Origin: Pistricoccus aurantiacus
Lineage (GTDB): Bacteria > Pseudomonadota > Gammaproteobacteria > Pseudomonadales > Halomonadaceae
Assembly: GCF_042682565.1 (NCBI RefSeq)
Contig: NZ_JBHUIC010000003.1
Reading direction: 5' to 3' (one strand)
DNA length: 64,000 bases
The position numbers and the translations under genes are program-made. This document shows positions 1 to 9,223 of the stretch, in pieces. Under the pieces are notes generated by a model. The model worked only from the letters and a program-made list of their open reading frames with translations, did not search any database and was not told the origin of the DNA. The first letter of the stretch is position 1; the number at the start of each line of letters is the position of its first letter.

Positions 1-1805
1 TAAGCTGAACGTGTGCGCTCCCTGAAAACCTGGTAGCTGGTGGAAAGCGGCGTGTCTCTCTTTTTGCCATAAAGTGCTTCCTTGGCTAAAAACTCGGGAA
101 CGTCCCAGCCAGTCTCGGGAACCGGGTAGATCAAAACGACCTTTACACCGCTATTGACCAGGGTCGTGACGGTCTTCTTGATCAGTCCACCTACTGTTGT
201 CACTCGATGAGGCGATGTCTCGTCGATCTCGTTGCCTAGCTTGCCGGACGGAACCGCATAAACTGCATCTTTCATCTCGACTCCGCCTTCCTGATTATCA
301 AAGGGTACAGCTTCGAATTGTAAAGGATAACGGCCTAGCATAAAGACGATTTCTATATCGTTATTTTTTGTAATTAAATTCAGGGCCTCATTGTTAAATT
401 TACCGCACTCTTCGCTATCACTTCGTGTATAGCCTGCCACAGGAAGGCAATTGGTAAAGACGAGTTGTTTAACACTCATCGCCAGGGTTTCTGCTTCTTT
501 TGCAGTCGGCAAGACAAGCGGGGTAGCTTGACTATCGCCCCAAACGACTATTTTCTTTAAATATTCTTCGTTGAATTCGCAGGCGTCTTCCATGGCAATC
601 GGATGGCCGGGCATCGCCTGGCAGCCCCTTCTGCCCAGATCACGATCGTCACGTACCGCGACGATCTCGAGAGCCTCCTCGCTAAGACGTGTGGGAACAC
701 CCTCGGAATGCACGCCGTAGGCACTGAATCCGAGCATCAGGACCGTAGCCGCCAGCGCGCCGGAAAAAATATGCTTTCGGGTAAAGCGCTGTTTTTGCCG
801 AAACGGCTGCTCCACGAATCGCCAGGTGATGTAAGCAAGCAGAAGCGAGAGCAGGCTGAGAAAGAGAAAATCGAGATGCGATGGCATGTCGAAGCTCCTT
901 TCCCGAGCAAAGACAAAGATCGGCTGGTGCCATAGATAGGCGCTGTAACTGATAAGCCCTATACCGACCATGGGCTTCAGGCTGAGTAGCCTGCCTGCAA
1001 TGTTGTCCGTTCTCGCGAACAGGATTATCAGTGAGGCGCCCAGGACCGGCAGCACGGCCCACAGGCTGGGAAAAGGGGTGGTCTTGTCGAAAACGAGAAT
1101 CGAATAGACGATTAGTGCAAGGCCAGCAAGGCTTCCCAGATTATGAAGACGTTTCGAGACATTCAGTCTGCGCTCGTGCATGGCGATAGCAACGACAGAG
1201 CCTGCCAGCAATTCCCACGCCCGGGTGGGTAGTAGATAGAAGTTGGTGGAGGGATGAATTTCAGAAGCCCACTGAGCCAAGCCGAGACTGGCCAATAGCG
1301 CCAGACAGATCGTGGCCAAAAGATAAGGTCGCGTGAGAAATCCCAGCAGCAGCATCACCAACGGAAAAATGAAATAGAACTGCTCCTCGATGGCCAGACT
1401 CCAGGTATGCAGGAAGGGCTTCATTTCCGCCGCTCCCGCGAAGTAGTCTGTATCAAGCCAGTAGTAGAAATTTGATACGAACAGGTTTACAGCAATCAGG
1501 CTTTCGCTGAGGCTTTCGAACTCTTCCGGCAGCATCCAATTCCACGCCAGAACGAGGGAAACCAGGCTCACGAAGAAAAGGGCGGGCAATATCCTGCGAG
1601 CTCGTCTTTCATAGAAGTTGATGATTGAAAAGTTCTTTTTCCGGATCTCAGCGTAAATGATACCGGTTATGAGGTAGCCGCTGATCACGAAAAAGATATC
1701 GACTCCGACGAAACCACCGCTTACAACGCCGAAGCCCGCATGAAACAGGATGACGGGGATGACCGCAACGGCTCTTAATCCATCGACTTCTGGACGATAA
1801 TTCAT
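1..1805 (-). CDS. OafA/YrhL-type membrane acyltransferase with SGNH domain, 3' end cut by window edge
   Basis: The minus strand is open from an ATG at 1805 to the left edge, about 601 codons with no stop. It begins MNYRPEVDGLRAVAV and continues with GGFVGVDIFFVISGYLIT, the hallmark start of acyltransferase-3 (OafA/YrhL) proteins. About ten hydrophobic segments fill the first 350 residues. An SGNH hydrolase-like domain follows, with a VVWGDSQA block that corresponds to the usual GDSH block; Gln replaces the common His. The family moves acetyl or other acyl groups onto lipopolysaccharide, peptidoglycan or exopolysaccharide at the inner membrane and periplasm. The C-terminus, including the expected DxxH motif, lies outside the window. 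It sits 9 kb from the polysaccharide locus, so decoration of that polymer is possible but unproven. Confidence 0.85.
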   Translation of the reverse strand, partial: MNYRPEVDGLRAVAVIPVILFHAGFGVVSGGFVGVDIFFVISGYLITGIIYAEIRKKNFSIINFYERRARRILPALFFVSLVSLVLAWNWMLPEEFESLSESLIAVNLFVSNFYYWLDTDYFAGAAEMKPFLHTWSLAIEEQFYFIFPLVMLLLGFLTRPYLLATICLALLASLGLAQWASEIHPSTNFYLLPTRAWELLAGSVVAIAMHERRLNVSKRLHNLGSLAGLALIVYSILVFDKTTPFPSLWAVLPVLGASLIILFARTDNIAGRLLSLKPMVGIGLISYSAYLWHQPIFVFARERSFDMPSHLDFLFLSLLSLLLAYITWRFVEQPFRQKQRFTRKHIFSGALAATVLMLGFSAYGVHSEGVPTRLSEEALEIVAVRDDRDLGRRGCQAMPGHPIAMEDACEFNEEYLKKIVVWGDSQATPLVLPTAKEAETLAMSVKQLVFTNCLPVAGYTRSDSEECGKFNNEALNLITKNNDIEIVFMLGRYPLQFEAVPFDNQEGGVEMKDAVYAVPSGKLGNEIDETSPHRVTTVGGLIKKTVTTLVNSGVKVVLIYPVPETGWDVPEFLAKEALYGKKRDTPLSTSYQVFRERTRSA

Positions 1806-2240
1806 ATAAACGCCTAGCCTTATTTACATTTCATAGCATTTTTGCAACACGGCTTAACCGTTTATTATCAGCTATAATTACCCTCCTATGCATAACTGTT
1901 ATTTCTCAAAAATTTAGTGCTATCGAAGCAGTTTTTTTATGTAAAAAATGTAGTAAAAAAATAAAATTTTTATTTCATTTAATAGCACTTATGATTTTAA
2001 AAATTTAATTGAATTTGAATTATTTGATTACTTTATTCGATGTTTTTTGATGGTTTTTTAAATTAAAATAGAGCTAGTATTTTAATTTAACGTTGTTTTG
2101 ACTCCTGCGCTTCCAACGCGCCGGATGAAATCAACGTACTGTTTTACAAGAAGAGAAAACAAGAAATAAGAAAGGGAAAAAAAGAAGTGATAAAAGAGTC
2201 AGGACGCTAGACAAAGTAATGAAGGTGAGAACGATGAATG
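1806..2240. other. AT-rich intergenic region
   Basis: About 435 bases between the acyltransferase start and the cytochrome terminator hold no convincing gene. 1860-2110 is strongly AT-rich with many A and T runs, and 2145-2205 is purine-rich. The promoter of the acyltransferase presumably lies at the left of this stretch. I see no RNA gene or clear operator. Confidence 0.6.
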
Positions 2241-2267
2241 GCTTGGCCACCGGTTCGGTAGCCAAGC
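2241..2267 (-). terminator. Hairpin downstream of the sulfite dehydrogenase operon
   Basis: GCTTGGC (2241-2247) pairs with GCCAAGC (2261-2267). Inside it ACCG pairs with CGGT around a GTT loop, with one mismatch between the two stems. It lies 10 bases past the cytochrome stop on the minus strand. No T-run follows, so intrinsic termination is only probable. Confidence 0.45.
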
Positions 2268-2277
2268 ACGGTAGGCC

Positions 2278-2706
2278 TTAGCCAGAGGCATCAGTCACTT
2301 GCTTATAGGGATTGTCCGGCCTGGCTTCCGGGGGCAGGGGTTGGCGGCGGTATTCGTCCTTGGGGCCATGATATTTCGCCAGGTAATCCAGAATAGTGTT
2401 TTCGATATCCTCCGGGAATTGCCATAGCCCTTGAGTATCCTGCATCCAGTGAATCAGGTACGCCCAGCGTTCCCGGGTGCCGTGATTCTGAGTCACCAGC
2501 TTGGCGGAATGGCAGGCGGTGCAGTTGGATTTCACCATCTTCCAGCCGTCCGCCATGACAAAGCCGGTTTCCGGATCCTTTGCAGGCGCTTCTTTTCCCG
2601 TATCCTCCTGGGCGCTCGCGGAAAGCGGCGCCAGCAAGGCCAAGGCCAGCAGGCCAAACGCCAGCGGTCTTCGAACAGGCTGAACCCTTCGCGGTAGAAT
2701 GCTCAT
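2278..2706 (-). CDS. Small c-type cytochrome, sulfite dehydrogenase electron acceptor
   Basis: This 142-residue protein has a signal peptide (about residues 1-32, RR followed by a Leu/Ala-rich core and an ASA-Q cleavage region). A single heme c site CTACH has Cys62, Cys65 and His66. It starts 12 bases after the stop of the molybdenum sulfite dehydrogenase and is clearly cotranscribed. By analogy with SorA/SorB and SoxC/SoxD pairs it should take electrons from the molybdenum subunit in the periplasm and pass them to the respiratory chain. It is shorter than diheme SoxD, so a SorB-like role fits better. The exact family name is inferred from context. Confidence 0.8.
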   Translation of the reverse strand: MSILPRRVQPVRRPLAFGLLALALLAPLSASAQEDTGKEAPAKDPETGFVMADGWKMVKSNCTACHSAKLVTQNHGTRERWAYLIHWMQDTQGLWQFPEDIENTILDYLAKYHGPKDEYRRQPLPPEARPDNPYKQVTDASG

Positions 2707-2718
2707 GAGTCATTCCTC

Positions 2719-4065
2719 CTAAGCTGCTTGAACCGCGATGCGATGGCAGGCGTTGTTGAGATAGCCCTTGGGATTCCAGCCAGGCACTACCATGGGCTGA
2801 GCACGGCCTTCGCTATCCACGGCCTTGGCCCAGATCTCGTAGTAGCCGGGTTCGGGAAACTCTACCTGGGTAGTGAATCGCTGCCAGGCCAGGGGGTTGG
2901 GTGCGCCCTTGAGTTCCGCCTTCTGCCAGGTGGCGCCGAAGTCGATGGAGACCAGCACTTCCTTCACCGATAGATCACCGGCCCAGGCGTGGCCGCGTAC
3001 TTCGAGGGGACCCGGATCCGCGTGAGTGATGCCGGTCTTGGGAAAGGTAATCAGCGATTTTATCGGCATGGAGTGAATGGTCACGAACTCGTCCAGCGGC
3101 ACTTCGGTGCCTGGCGCCACCGGATGCTTGGGCACGCTGTAGGAGGGCGGCGCCATCTTGTTGCCGTCGTGCTTCTGGTCGCGAATCACGATCTTCTTCA
3201 GCCATTTGCCGGAAACCGAGCCGGGCCAGCCGCCGAATACCAGGCGCAGCGGATAACCGTTGAGGTAGGGAATATCCTCGTCGTTCATCGACCAGGCAAT
3301 CAGCGCTTGATCCTCCAGCGCCTTGTCCATGGGCACGCCACGGGAAATCGCCTCGCGATCGGGATCGCCGCTGGGATGGCTGTCCGCGCCGTAGTAGCCG
3401 ATATAGACCGCGTCATCCTTGATGCCGCAGGCCTCGAGCACGTCTCGCAGGCGCACGCCGGTGTAGCGCGGGCAGGCCACGGCGCCGGTGGTCCACTGGT
3501 TGCCGCTGGCGGAAGGCACGAATTCCGAACGTCCGTTGCCGCCGCATTCCACCGTCAACTGGTAGGTGTGATGCTCGAACTTGTCCTTGAGGTCGGCGAT
3601 GCTGAAGCTTTGAGGGTTCTCGCAGGATTCCCCGGCGATTTCCAGCGTCCAGCTGTCCATGTCGATGCTTTGCTGCTCCGGCGGAATACCGTTGTTGCGC
3701 ACGAACATGTACTTGGCCGGCGTGACGTCATCATCGAGCAGGTGCGCCGGGGTTTCCGCATTGATCGGTCGGTCGTTGAAGACCCGCAGGCCTTCCTTGC
3801 CTTCCAGGGTAAAGGACTCATCGCTTTGAGCGAGTGCCGCGGGAATCAGGCCGCCGGGCATCTTGTCGGCGAAAGGAATCGAGCCGCCCACCGCCGCGGC
3901 CATGGCCAGCAGGCTGCTTTTTTTCAGGAAACCGCGACGGGAAACCGGATCGACTTCCCGGTCCCATAGCTGCTTGTCCGCCTTGCCGGGATCCTCTGCG
4001 TAAAGCTCATGAATGCCGCGGGACTTGCCCGCCTTGGGCTCGGTGGGATCAATGGGAGTTGTCAT
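2719..4065 (-). CDS. Periplasmic molybdopterin sulfite dehydrogenase (SoxC/SorA-type)
   Basis: The 448-residue protein belongs to the sulfite oxidase family and oxidises sulfite to sulfate in the periplasm. I chose the ATG at 4065 because a TGGAG ribosome site lies 8 bases upstream; a 39-residue longer frame has no such site. A twin-arginine signal (SRRGFLKK, Arg43-Arg44) with a hydrophobic stretch predicts folded export after cofactor insertion. The molybdopterin domain holds the cofactor ligand Cys174 in TVECGGNGR. The C-terminal 120 or so residues match the dimerisation domain. The electron acceptor cytochrome follows directly. The SoxC versus SorA choice is not resolvable here; no other sox genes are present. 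Confidence 0.85.
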   Translation of the reverse strand: MTTPIDPTEPKAGKSRGIHELYAEDPGKADKQLWDREVDPVSRRGFLKKSSLLAMAAAVGGSIPFADKMPGGLIPAALAQSDESFTLEGKEGLRVFNDRPINAETPAHLLDDDVTPAKYMFVRNNGIPPEQQSIDMDSWTLEIAGESCENPQSFSIADLKDKFEHHTYQLTVECGGNGRSEFVPSASGNQWTTGAVACPRYTGVRLRDVLEACGIKDDAVYIGYYGADSHPSGDPDREAISRGVPMDKALEDQALIAWSMNDEDIPYLNGYPLRLVFGGWPGSVSGKWLKKIVIRDQKHDGNKMAPPSYSVPKHPVAPGTEVPLDEFVTIHSMPIKSLITFPKTGITHADPGPLEVRGHAWAGDLSVKEVLVSIDFGATWQKAELKGAPNPLAWQRFTTQVEFPEPGYYEIWAKAVDSEGRAQPMVVPGWNPKGYLNNACHRIAVQAA

Positions 4066-4390
4066 GATTATTCTCCAGGGGGAGCTCGATGAAGGTTGCC
4101 CGTACAAATTCCATCGAGTCTTTCTTTGGTTGTCGTTATGGTTTTTCATTCCGATTTTCATCGTCGTGGCTGCCAAGGCCATGACTGAATCCTAGATGAG
4201 CCGGTGATCGAGGGAAAGTTTCCTGTCAACGTGTTTTCAATAAGCCGGTTCGCCACGGCCCGTCACAAGCTGACGGCTGAGGTTCGTTTGCGAAATCGAC
4301 GCCGAATCGAAAGCGAAATGGCGCTGCCGGTCTTCAACGCCGCTGTCCCTCGATTGACGCTTCCCGTGACGCTTGGTAATTTTGCGCCAC
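4066..4390. other. Intergenic region between sulfite dehydrogenase and B12 operon
   Basis: About 325 bases separate the divergent sulfite dehydrogenase and the cobalamin riboswitch. They must hold both promoters, but I see no clean -35/-10 pair and no convincing small gene. The overlapping short reading frames on both strands lack homology I can recognise. Confidence 0.5.
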
Positions 4391-4575
4391 CTTTCAGGTG
4401 CCCGTTTGGGCGTAATCGGGAAGTCGGTGTGATACCGGCGCTGCCCCCGCAACGGTGATCGAGTCAAATGCATCCCTCATGCCACTGTGCCATTCAACGC
4501 ATGGGAAGGCGGTATGCATCGGTGTGTGGAAACACGCACCCCCTCGTCAGCCCGGAGACCGGCCTGAAGGTCCTT
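4391..4575 (+). promoter_or_regulatory. Cobalamin (adenosylcobalamin) riboswitch
   Basis: The canonical elements occur in order: GGTGCC near 4398, GGGAAGTCGGTG (4418-4430), GCTGCCCCCGCAAC (4440-4453), TGATCGAGTC, the B12 box GCCACTG (4481-4487), and the closing CCCGGAGACCGGCC (4551-4564). The element precedes the TonB-dependent receptor and B12 ABC transporter genes. In this RNA class, bound cobalamin shuts down expression of uptake genes. A likely expression platform lies just 3' of the core: GGTCC (4569-4573) can pair with GGACC (4631-4635), which overlaps the AAGGGA ribosome site of the receptor gene. Confidence 0.95.
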
Positions 4576-4638
4576 TCCCGCTCATTGCGGGTATCACCGT
4601 TTGAACCGTGTGGGGACGCGCGGTAGCAAGGGACCCTC

Positions 4639-6489
4639 ATGACCATCCACAAGATACCCGGCCTCTCCATGCTGGCCGTTTCCTGTTTGTGCCTGACACC
4701 GCTGGCCGCCGCCCTGGCGCAAACCGCTCCGAACGCTCGACAAACTTCCCAGGACGCCCAGGCCGTGGCGCTCAACCCGCTGACGGTAACCGCGACCCTG
4801 GCGCCCCGTACCGCGAATCAGAGCCTTTCCTCCATCAGCGTGATCGATCAGGAGGATCTGCGTCGCAAGAATCCGGTCAGCCTGACGGATATTCTGCGCG
4901 GCCAGCCCGGCGTGGATGTCAGCTCCAACGGTGACTTTGGCAAGGTGTCCAGCGTCTATATTCGCGGCGCCGGCAGCTCCTCGACCCTGATGCTGATCGA
5001 CGGTATTCGCCTGCGCTCGGCGACCGTGGGTAGCCCAACCTGGCAATATCTCGATCCGAACCTGTTCGAGCGAGCAGAAATCCTGCGCGGCCCCAAGGGG
5101 AGTCTTTACGGCGCGGACGCGGTCGGCGGCGTGGTGCAGCTTTTCCTGCCGGAAGGCGAGGGCGAGCCGACGCCGCGCATCTCCGTCGGCGGCGGGTCCT
5201 TCAATACCCAGCGCTACAGCGCCGGGCTTTCCGGCGCCAACGGAGGAACTCGCTATCATTTCGCCGCCAGCCGCCTGGACACGGACGGCACCGAGATCAG
5301 GAAAGGCGACGATGACAAGGGCTACGACAACACCAGCGGCGTGGTGCGCCTTTCCCATCGCTTCGATAACGACGCGAAAATCGGCCTGCTGGGGCTGCGT
5401 GCGAGAGGTAGCACCGAATACGTGGGCGGCAGGACGGATTACGTGCAGCAGGTGGCGGGGATCTACGGCGAGCTGCCGATAGTCGAAAGCGTCACCAGCC
5501 GCCTGACCCTGAGTGAAGCCCGGGATGAAAGCGACGAGTTCGCGGATTTCGGCGATGCGACCTTCGATACCCGCACCCGCACCGCGCGGCTCGACAATAC
5601 CCTGAGCCTCGGGCCACACGAGCTGATCGTCGGCGCCGAGTACAGCGAAGACGAAGTAGATAGCACCACCGCCTACGAGGAAGACAGTCGGGACAACAAG
5701 GCGGTCTTCGCCCAGGGGCTGCTGGATTTCGATCCTTTACAAGTACAGGCGGGGCTGCGCTACGACGACAATCAGGCCTTCGGCAGCGAAGTGACCGGCA
5801 GCCTGGGGCTGGGTTACGCGCTCAACGAGCACCACACCCTGCGGGCCAGCTACGGCACCGCCTTTCGCGCGCCGACCTTCAACGAGCTGTACTTCCCGGA
5901 TTTCGGCAACCCGGACCTCGACCCGGAGCGCTCGGAAGCCGCGGAGCTGGGTATTCGCGGCCAGTTCGAACGGGCCTTCTGGGATCTGACGATCTATCAG
6001 ACCGATATCGACGATCAGATCGCCACTACGCTGCAAGGGAGCCGCTTCGCGCCTTTCAACGTCAATCGGGCTCGGATTCGCGGCGTGGAGCTGACAACCG
6101 GTGCCGAGATCAACGATTGGGACCTGCAGGCCGCCCTGACCTACATGGACCCGGAGGATCGCGACAGCGGCAATCGCTTGCCCCTGCGGGCATCCCGGAG
6201 CATTCGCCTGGACGCGGATCGCGAGCTTGGCGACTGGTCCCTGGGCGGCTCCTTCATCGCCCAGAACCATCGCTACAACGGTCTCGACAACGACGAGCGG
6301 CTGTCCGGCTTCGGTATCGTCGATCTGCGCGCCGGCTGGCGGTTCGCGCCCCTGTGGACTGCTCGCCTGACGGTGGAAAACCTGCTGGACAAGGAATACG
6401 CCACCGCCCGGGCCTCGGAATTCGAGGGCGGCTGGGACTACCTCAATCCCGGGCGCGCCGCCTACCTGAGCGTGCAGTTCGGTGAGTAG
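4639..6489 (+). CDS. btuB: TonB-dependent outer membrane vitamin B12 receptor
   Basis: This 616-residue protein is close in length to E. coli BtuB (614). It has a signal peptide (about 1-28), a TonB box region LNPLTVTAT (45-53), a plug domain with the IRGAGSSSTLMLIDG block, and a beta-barrel rich in alternating patterns ending LSVQFGE. It imports cobalamin across the outer membrane using TonB energy. The ATG at 4639 has AAGGGA at a normal distance, and that site is exposed or masked by the riboswitch. Its last 8 bases overlap the next gene. The identification rests on family features plus the riboswitch and btuFCD neighbours. Confidence 0.93.
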   Translation: MTIHKIPGLSMLAVSCLCLTPLAAALAQTAPNARQTSQDAQAVALNPLTVTATLAPRTANQSLSSISVIDQEDLRRKNPVSLTDILRGQPGVDVSSNGDFGKVSSVYIRGAGSSSTLMLIDGIRLRSATVGSPTWQYLDPNLFERAEILRGPKGSLYGADAVGGVVQLFLPEGEGEPTPRISVGGGSFNTQRYSAGLSGANGGTRYHFAASRLDTDGTEIRKGDDDKGYDNTSGVVRLSHRFDNDAKIGLLGLRARGSTEYVGGRTDYVQQVAGIYGELPIVESVTSRLTLSEARDESDEFADFGDATFDTRTRTARLDNTLSLGPHELIVGAEYSEDEVDSTTAYEEDSRDNKAVFAQGLLDFDPLQVQAGLRYDDNQAFGSEVTGSLGLGYALNEHHTLRASYGTAFRAPTFNELYFPDFGNPDLDPERSEAAELGIRGQFERAFWDLTIYQTDIDDQIATTLQGSRFAPFNVNRARIRGVELTTGAEINDWDLQAALTYMDPEDRDSGNRLPLRASRSIRLDADRELGDWSLGGSFIAQNHRYNGLDNDERLSGFGIVDLRAGWRFAPLWTARLTVENLLDKEYATARASEFEGGWDYLNPGRAAYLSVQFGE

Positions 6490-7378
6490 AGGCGGACGCT
6501 TTTGGTGGCTGTTGCCCTGGCTGGCCTTGACGCTTCCGGCAACACAGTCGGCTCTGGCGGAGGTTTGTGCCACGGACGTACGAGGGCAGGAACTGTGCCT
6601 CGACGCCCCTGCCCAACGTATCGTCAGCCTGTCCCCGGGTGCGACGGAACTGCTGTTTGCCGCCGGAGCCGGCGACCAGGTGATCGCGGCGGTGAGTTTC
6701 AGCGACTATCCCCGGGAAGCCAAGGCGCTACCTCGAGTCGGTACCCATGATCGGCTCGATCTGGAGCGGCTGCTGGCGCTTTCGCCGAATCTGGTCGTCG
6801 GCTGGCAAAGCGGCAACCCCCGGGAACAGCTGGCCAAGCTGGAGCGTCTGGGGGTGCCGGTTTTCATGATCGAGCCAAAGGACTTTGCGGAGATCGCCGA
6901 CACCCTGGAGCAACTTGGTCGGCTTGCCGATACGGCGCAAACCGCCGGCAGTCGAGCGAAGGAACTGCGCGACGATGTCGCGGTGCTCGAGGAAGAGTAC
7001 GAGGACGCGGCGCCGATCCAGGTGTTCTATCAGGTCTGGGATCAACCGCTGATGACCGTCAACGGCGATCACTGGATCAGCCGTTCCCTCTCTCTGTGCG
7101 GAGGCGTCAATGTCTTCGCCGACCAGGCGCCGCTGGTACCCCGCATCAGCCGGGAAGCGGTGCTGGCCAGAGCGCCCCAGGCGATCATCACCGGTGGCAT
7201 GGGCGAGTCGGATAGCCACTGGCTTGCTGAGTGGCGTGCGTTCAATCAGCTACCGGCGGTTCGAAATGACAATCTGTTCCTCGTTGATCCGGATCTGGTA
7301 CAGCGTCCCACCCCTCGGCTATTGGAAGGCACCCGAGCCATGTGCGAGCGGCTGGACAGGGCCCGTGCGCAAAACTGA
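6482..7378 (+). CDS. btuF: Periplasmic vitamin B12-binding protein
   Basis: This 298-residue substrate-binding protein begins at a GTG inside the end of btuB, an 8-base overlap that suggests translational coupling. A signal peptide covers about residues 1-26. The mature part carries the class III binding-protein blocks RIVSLSPGATELLFAAGAGDQV and a long connecting helix. The BtuF family delivers cobalamin from BtuB to BtuCD. It is slightly longer than E. coli BtuF (266). The 3' end overlaps btuC by 14 bases. Confidence 0.9.
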   Translation: MSRGGRFWWLLPWLALTLPATQSALAEVCATDVRGQELCLDAPAQRIVSLSPGATELLFAAGAGDQVIAAVSFSDYPREAKALPRVGTHDRLDLERLLALSPNLVVGWQSGNPREQLAKLERLGVPVFMIEPKDFAEIADTLEQLGRLADTAQTAGSRAKELRDDVAVLEEEYEDAAPIQVFYQVWDQPLMTVNGDHWISRSLSLCGGVNVFADQAPLVPRISREAVLARAPQAIITGGMGESDSHWLAEWRAFNQLPAVRNDNLFLVDPDLVQRPTPRLLEGTRAMCERLDRARAQN

Positions 7379-8354
7379 TTTCACTACCTCCCGGCGCTAT
7401 TGGCCACTGCTATGGCTGACCTTGGCGGCGCTGCTCGCTCAAGGGGCGGCGCTCAGCATCGGCAGCGTGGCGCTATCGCCGCTTCAGGTGCTGGAAACAT
7501 TGCTTGGCCATCAGTCCGGCTTGGCACAAACCCTGGTGCTGGAACTGCGCCTGCCCCGTGCCCTGGCAGCCTTGGGCACCGGAGCGCTGCTGGCGGCAGC
7601 GGGGGCCTTGATGCAGATCCTGTTGCGAAATCCCCTGGCGGACCCCTACGTGCTGGGGCTTTCCGGCGGGGCGGCGGTGGCGGCCCTGCTCGCCATGCTG
7701 GGGGGGTTGAGTCTGGCGCTGGTTTCCGGCGCGGCCTTTTGCGGCGCGCTTTTCTCGACGCTGCTGGTGTTCGGCCTGGCGCGAGGCACCGGCAGCTGGA
7801 CGCCGACGCGGCTGCTGCTGACCGGTATCGTGATCGCTTCCGGCTGGGGGGCCTTGATCAGTTTTCTGCTGGCGGTGGGGCCGGTGGAACAGCTGCCCGG
7901 CATGCTGTACTGGCTGATGGGCGATATGGCCTATGCCCGGCATTACGGGCCGGTCCTGCTGGCGGCGCTGGTGAGCTGGCTTTTGTTGTTGCCCCTGGCG
8001 CGCAGCTTGAATGTGCTGGCCAGGGGGCCGCTGCAGGCGGCTGCGCTAGGCGTGGCGGTGCGTCCGCTGGAATGGACGCTCTATCTTGTCGCCAGCCTGA
8101 TGACCGCCATCGCCGTCACCACCGCCGGCAGCATCGGCTTCATCGGCCTGCTGGTGCCGCACATGCTGCGGCTGTGGCTGGGCAACGACCAGCGTCTGAT
8201 CATTCCCGCCTCGATGCTGGCCGGCGGCACGCTGCTGACCCTGGCGGATACCCTGGCCCGTACACTGATCGCGCCGCAGCAGCTGCCGGTGGGTGTGATC
8301 ACCGCGCTGCTGGGGGTACCGACCTTCCTGTTCCTGCTGTATCGGAGCCGCTGA
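7365..8354 (+). CDS. btuC: Vitamin B12 ABC transporter permease
   Basis: I place the start at the GTG at 7365, giving 329 residues, near E. coli BtuC (326). A longer open frame upstream runs antithetically through btuF and is not coding. The protein has about ten membrane segments and the FecCD-family blocks LRLPRALAALGTGALLAAAG, NPLADPYVLGLSGGA and GFIGLLVPHMLR. It forms the inner membrane channel for cobalamin. The start overlaps btuF by 14 bases, and the stop overlaps the btuD start (TGATG). Confidence 0.9.
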   Translation: MRKTDFTTSRRYWPLLWLTLAALLAQGAALSIGSVALSPLQVLETLLGHQSGLAQTLVLELRLPRALAALGTGALLAAAGALMQILLRNPLADPYVLGLSGGAAVAALLAMLGGLSLALVSGAAFCGALFSTLLVFGLARGTGSWTPTRLLLTGIVIASGWGALISFLLAVGPVEQLPGMLYWLMGDMAYARHYGPVLLAALVSWLLLLPLARSLNVLARGPLQAAALGVAVRPLEWTLYLVASLMTAIAVTTAGSIGFIGLLVPHMLRLWLGNDQRLIIPASMLAGGTLLTLADTLARTLIAPQQLPVGVITALLGVPTFLFLLYRSR

Positions 8355-9121
8355 TGGGGCGACTATGCACGCATTCGCTCGTTCTGGAAATACCCGGGCG
8401 CCTCGACGCCATGCCGCTTGAGCTAAGTATCGAGCCGGGTCAGCGCTGGGGTGTGCTCGGCCCCAATGGCGCCGGCAAGACCACGCTGCTGCATACCCTG
8501 GCGGGCTTGTTGTCGCCTCGCCAAGGCAGGGTGACGCTGAATGGCAGACCGCTGAAGGCATGGCGTCGCCGGAGCTTGGCGCGAGAGCTGGGCATTCTCT
8601 TCCAGCAGCCTCAGGACGGCTATCCCGCCAGCGTGATGGAAAGCGTACTGATCGGTCGTCATCCGTATCTCACGTTCTTCCAGCAGGAGAGCGCGGAGGA
8701 TATCCAGCGGGCTCAGCAGGCGATGGAACGGCTGGATATCGCTCATCTTGATGCGCGCCTGGTCAGTACCCTCTCCGGCGGGGAGCGTCAGCGGGTGGCA
8801 ATCGCCACGCTGCTGACGCAATCTCCCGCGCACTGGCTGGTGGACGAACCCACCAATCACCTGGACCTGCATCATCGGGTAGCGGTGATGCGCCTGTTGA
8901 GTGAACAGGCGGAACAGGGCAGGGCGGTGGTGATGTGCCTGCACGATCTCAATCTGGCGGCGCGCTGGTGCGATCATCTCTTGCTGCTCTATCCGAATGG
9001 CGAAGCCTGCTGGGGCCCGGCCAGGGACATGCTGGTGACCGGCGCCCTGGAGCGTCTTTACAACCAGCGTCTGAGCGTGGGCAATATCGACGGCGCGCGA
9101 GTGTTCATGCCCCGTGCCTGA
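8354..9121 (+). CDS. btuD: Vitamin B12 ABC transporter ATP-binding protein
   Basis: The 255-residue ATPase has Walker A GPNGAGKT (36-43), the Q-loop LFQQPQDGYPA, the signature LSGGERQR (from 140), Walker B WLVDEP (Asp164, Glu165) and the switch His in CLHDLNLAARWCD. It starts at the ATG that shares one base with the btuC stop. It powers cobalamin import with BtuC. This completes an unbroken receptor, binding protein, permease and ATPase set under one riboswitch. Confidence 0.92.
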   Translation: MGRLCTHSLVLEIPGRLDAMPLELSIEPGQRWGVLGPNGAGKTTLLHTLAGLLSPRQGRVTLNGRPLKAWRRRSLARELGILFQQPQDGYPASVMESVLIGRHPYLTFFQQESAEDIQRAQQAMERLDIAHLDARLVSTLSGGERQRVAIATLLTQSPAHWLVDEPTNHLDLHHRVAVMRLLSEQAEQGRAVVMCLHDLNLAARWCDHLLLLYPNGEACWGPARDMLVTGALERLYNQRLSVGNIDGARVFMPRA

Positions 9122-9169
9122 CGGCGCTGTTCATGGTCAAGCCGGCCCAGGCTGGTTCAAGGCAAAATC

Positions 9170-9184
9170 TGTATACAATATACC
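9170..9184. promoter_or_regulatory. Possible GntR-type operator ahead of the MFS gene
   Basis: The palindrome TGTATACA (9170-9177) is followed by ATATACC, 40 bases before the permease start. TTGTATACAA-like sites are bound by many GntR/FadR-family regulators. No regulator gene lies nearby, so this is only a suggestion from pattern. Confidence 0.25.
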
Positions 9185-9223
9185 GTTATCAATCCGCCAA
9201 ACGGATACTCCAGTGGTGTCAAC

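Noticed and set aside
2145..2210. Purine-rich tract resembling a structured RNA or leader
   Set aside because: It has no stable pairing partner and no neighbouring start codon in the right place; it looks like simple low-complexity sequence.
2989..3969. 326-codon plus-strand frame opposite the sulfite dehydrogenase
   Set aside because: It is antisense to a clear Tat-exported molybdoenzyme and shows no family motif; GC-rich genes often leave long open antisense frames.
4594..5619. 341-codon minus-strand frame opposite btuB
   Set aside because: It runs antisense through the riboswitch-controlled receptor gene with no recognisable domain or ribosome site.
7400..8353. Apparent N-terminal extension of BtuD
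   Set aside because: The upstream part is an out-of-frame shadow of btuC; BtuD starts at the ATG overlapping the btuC stop.
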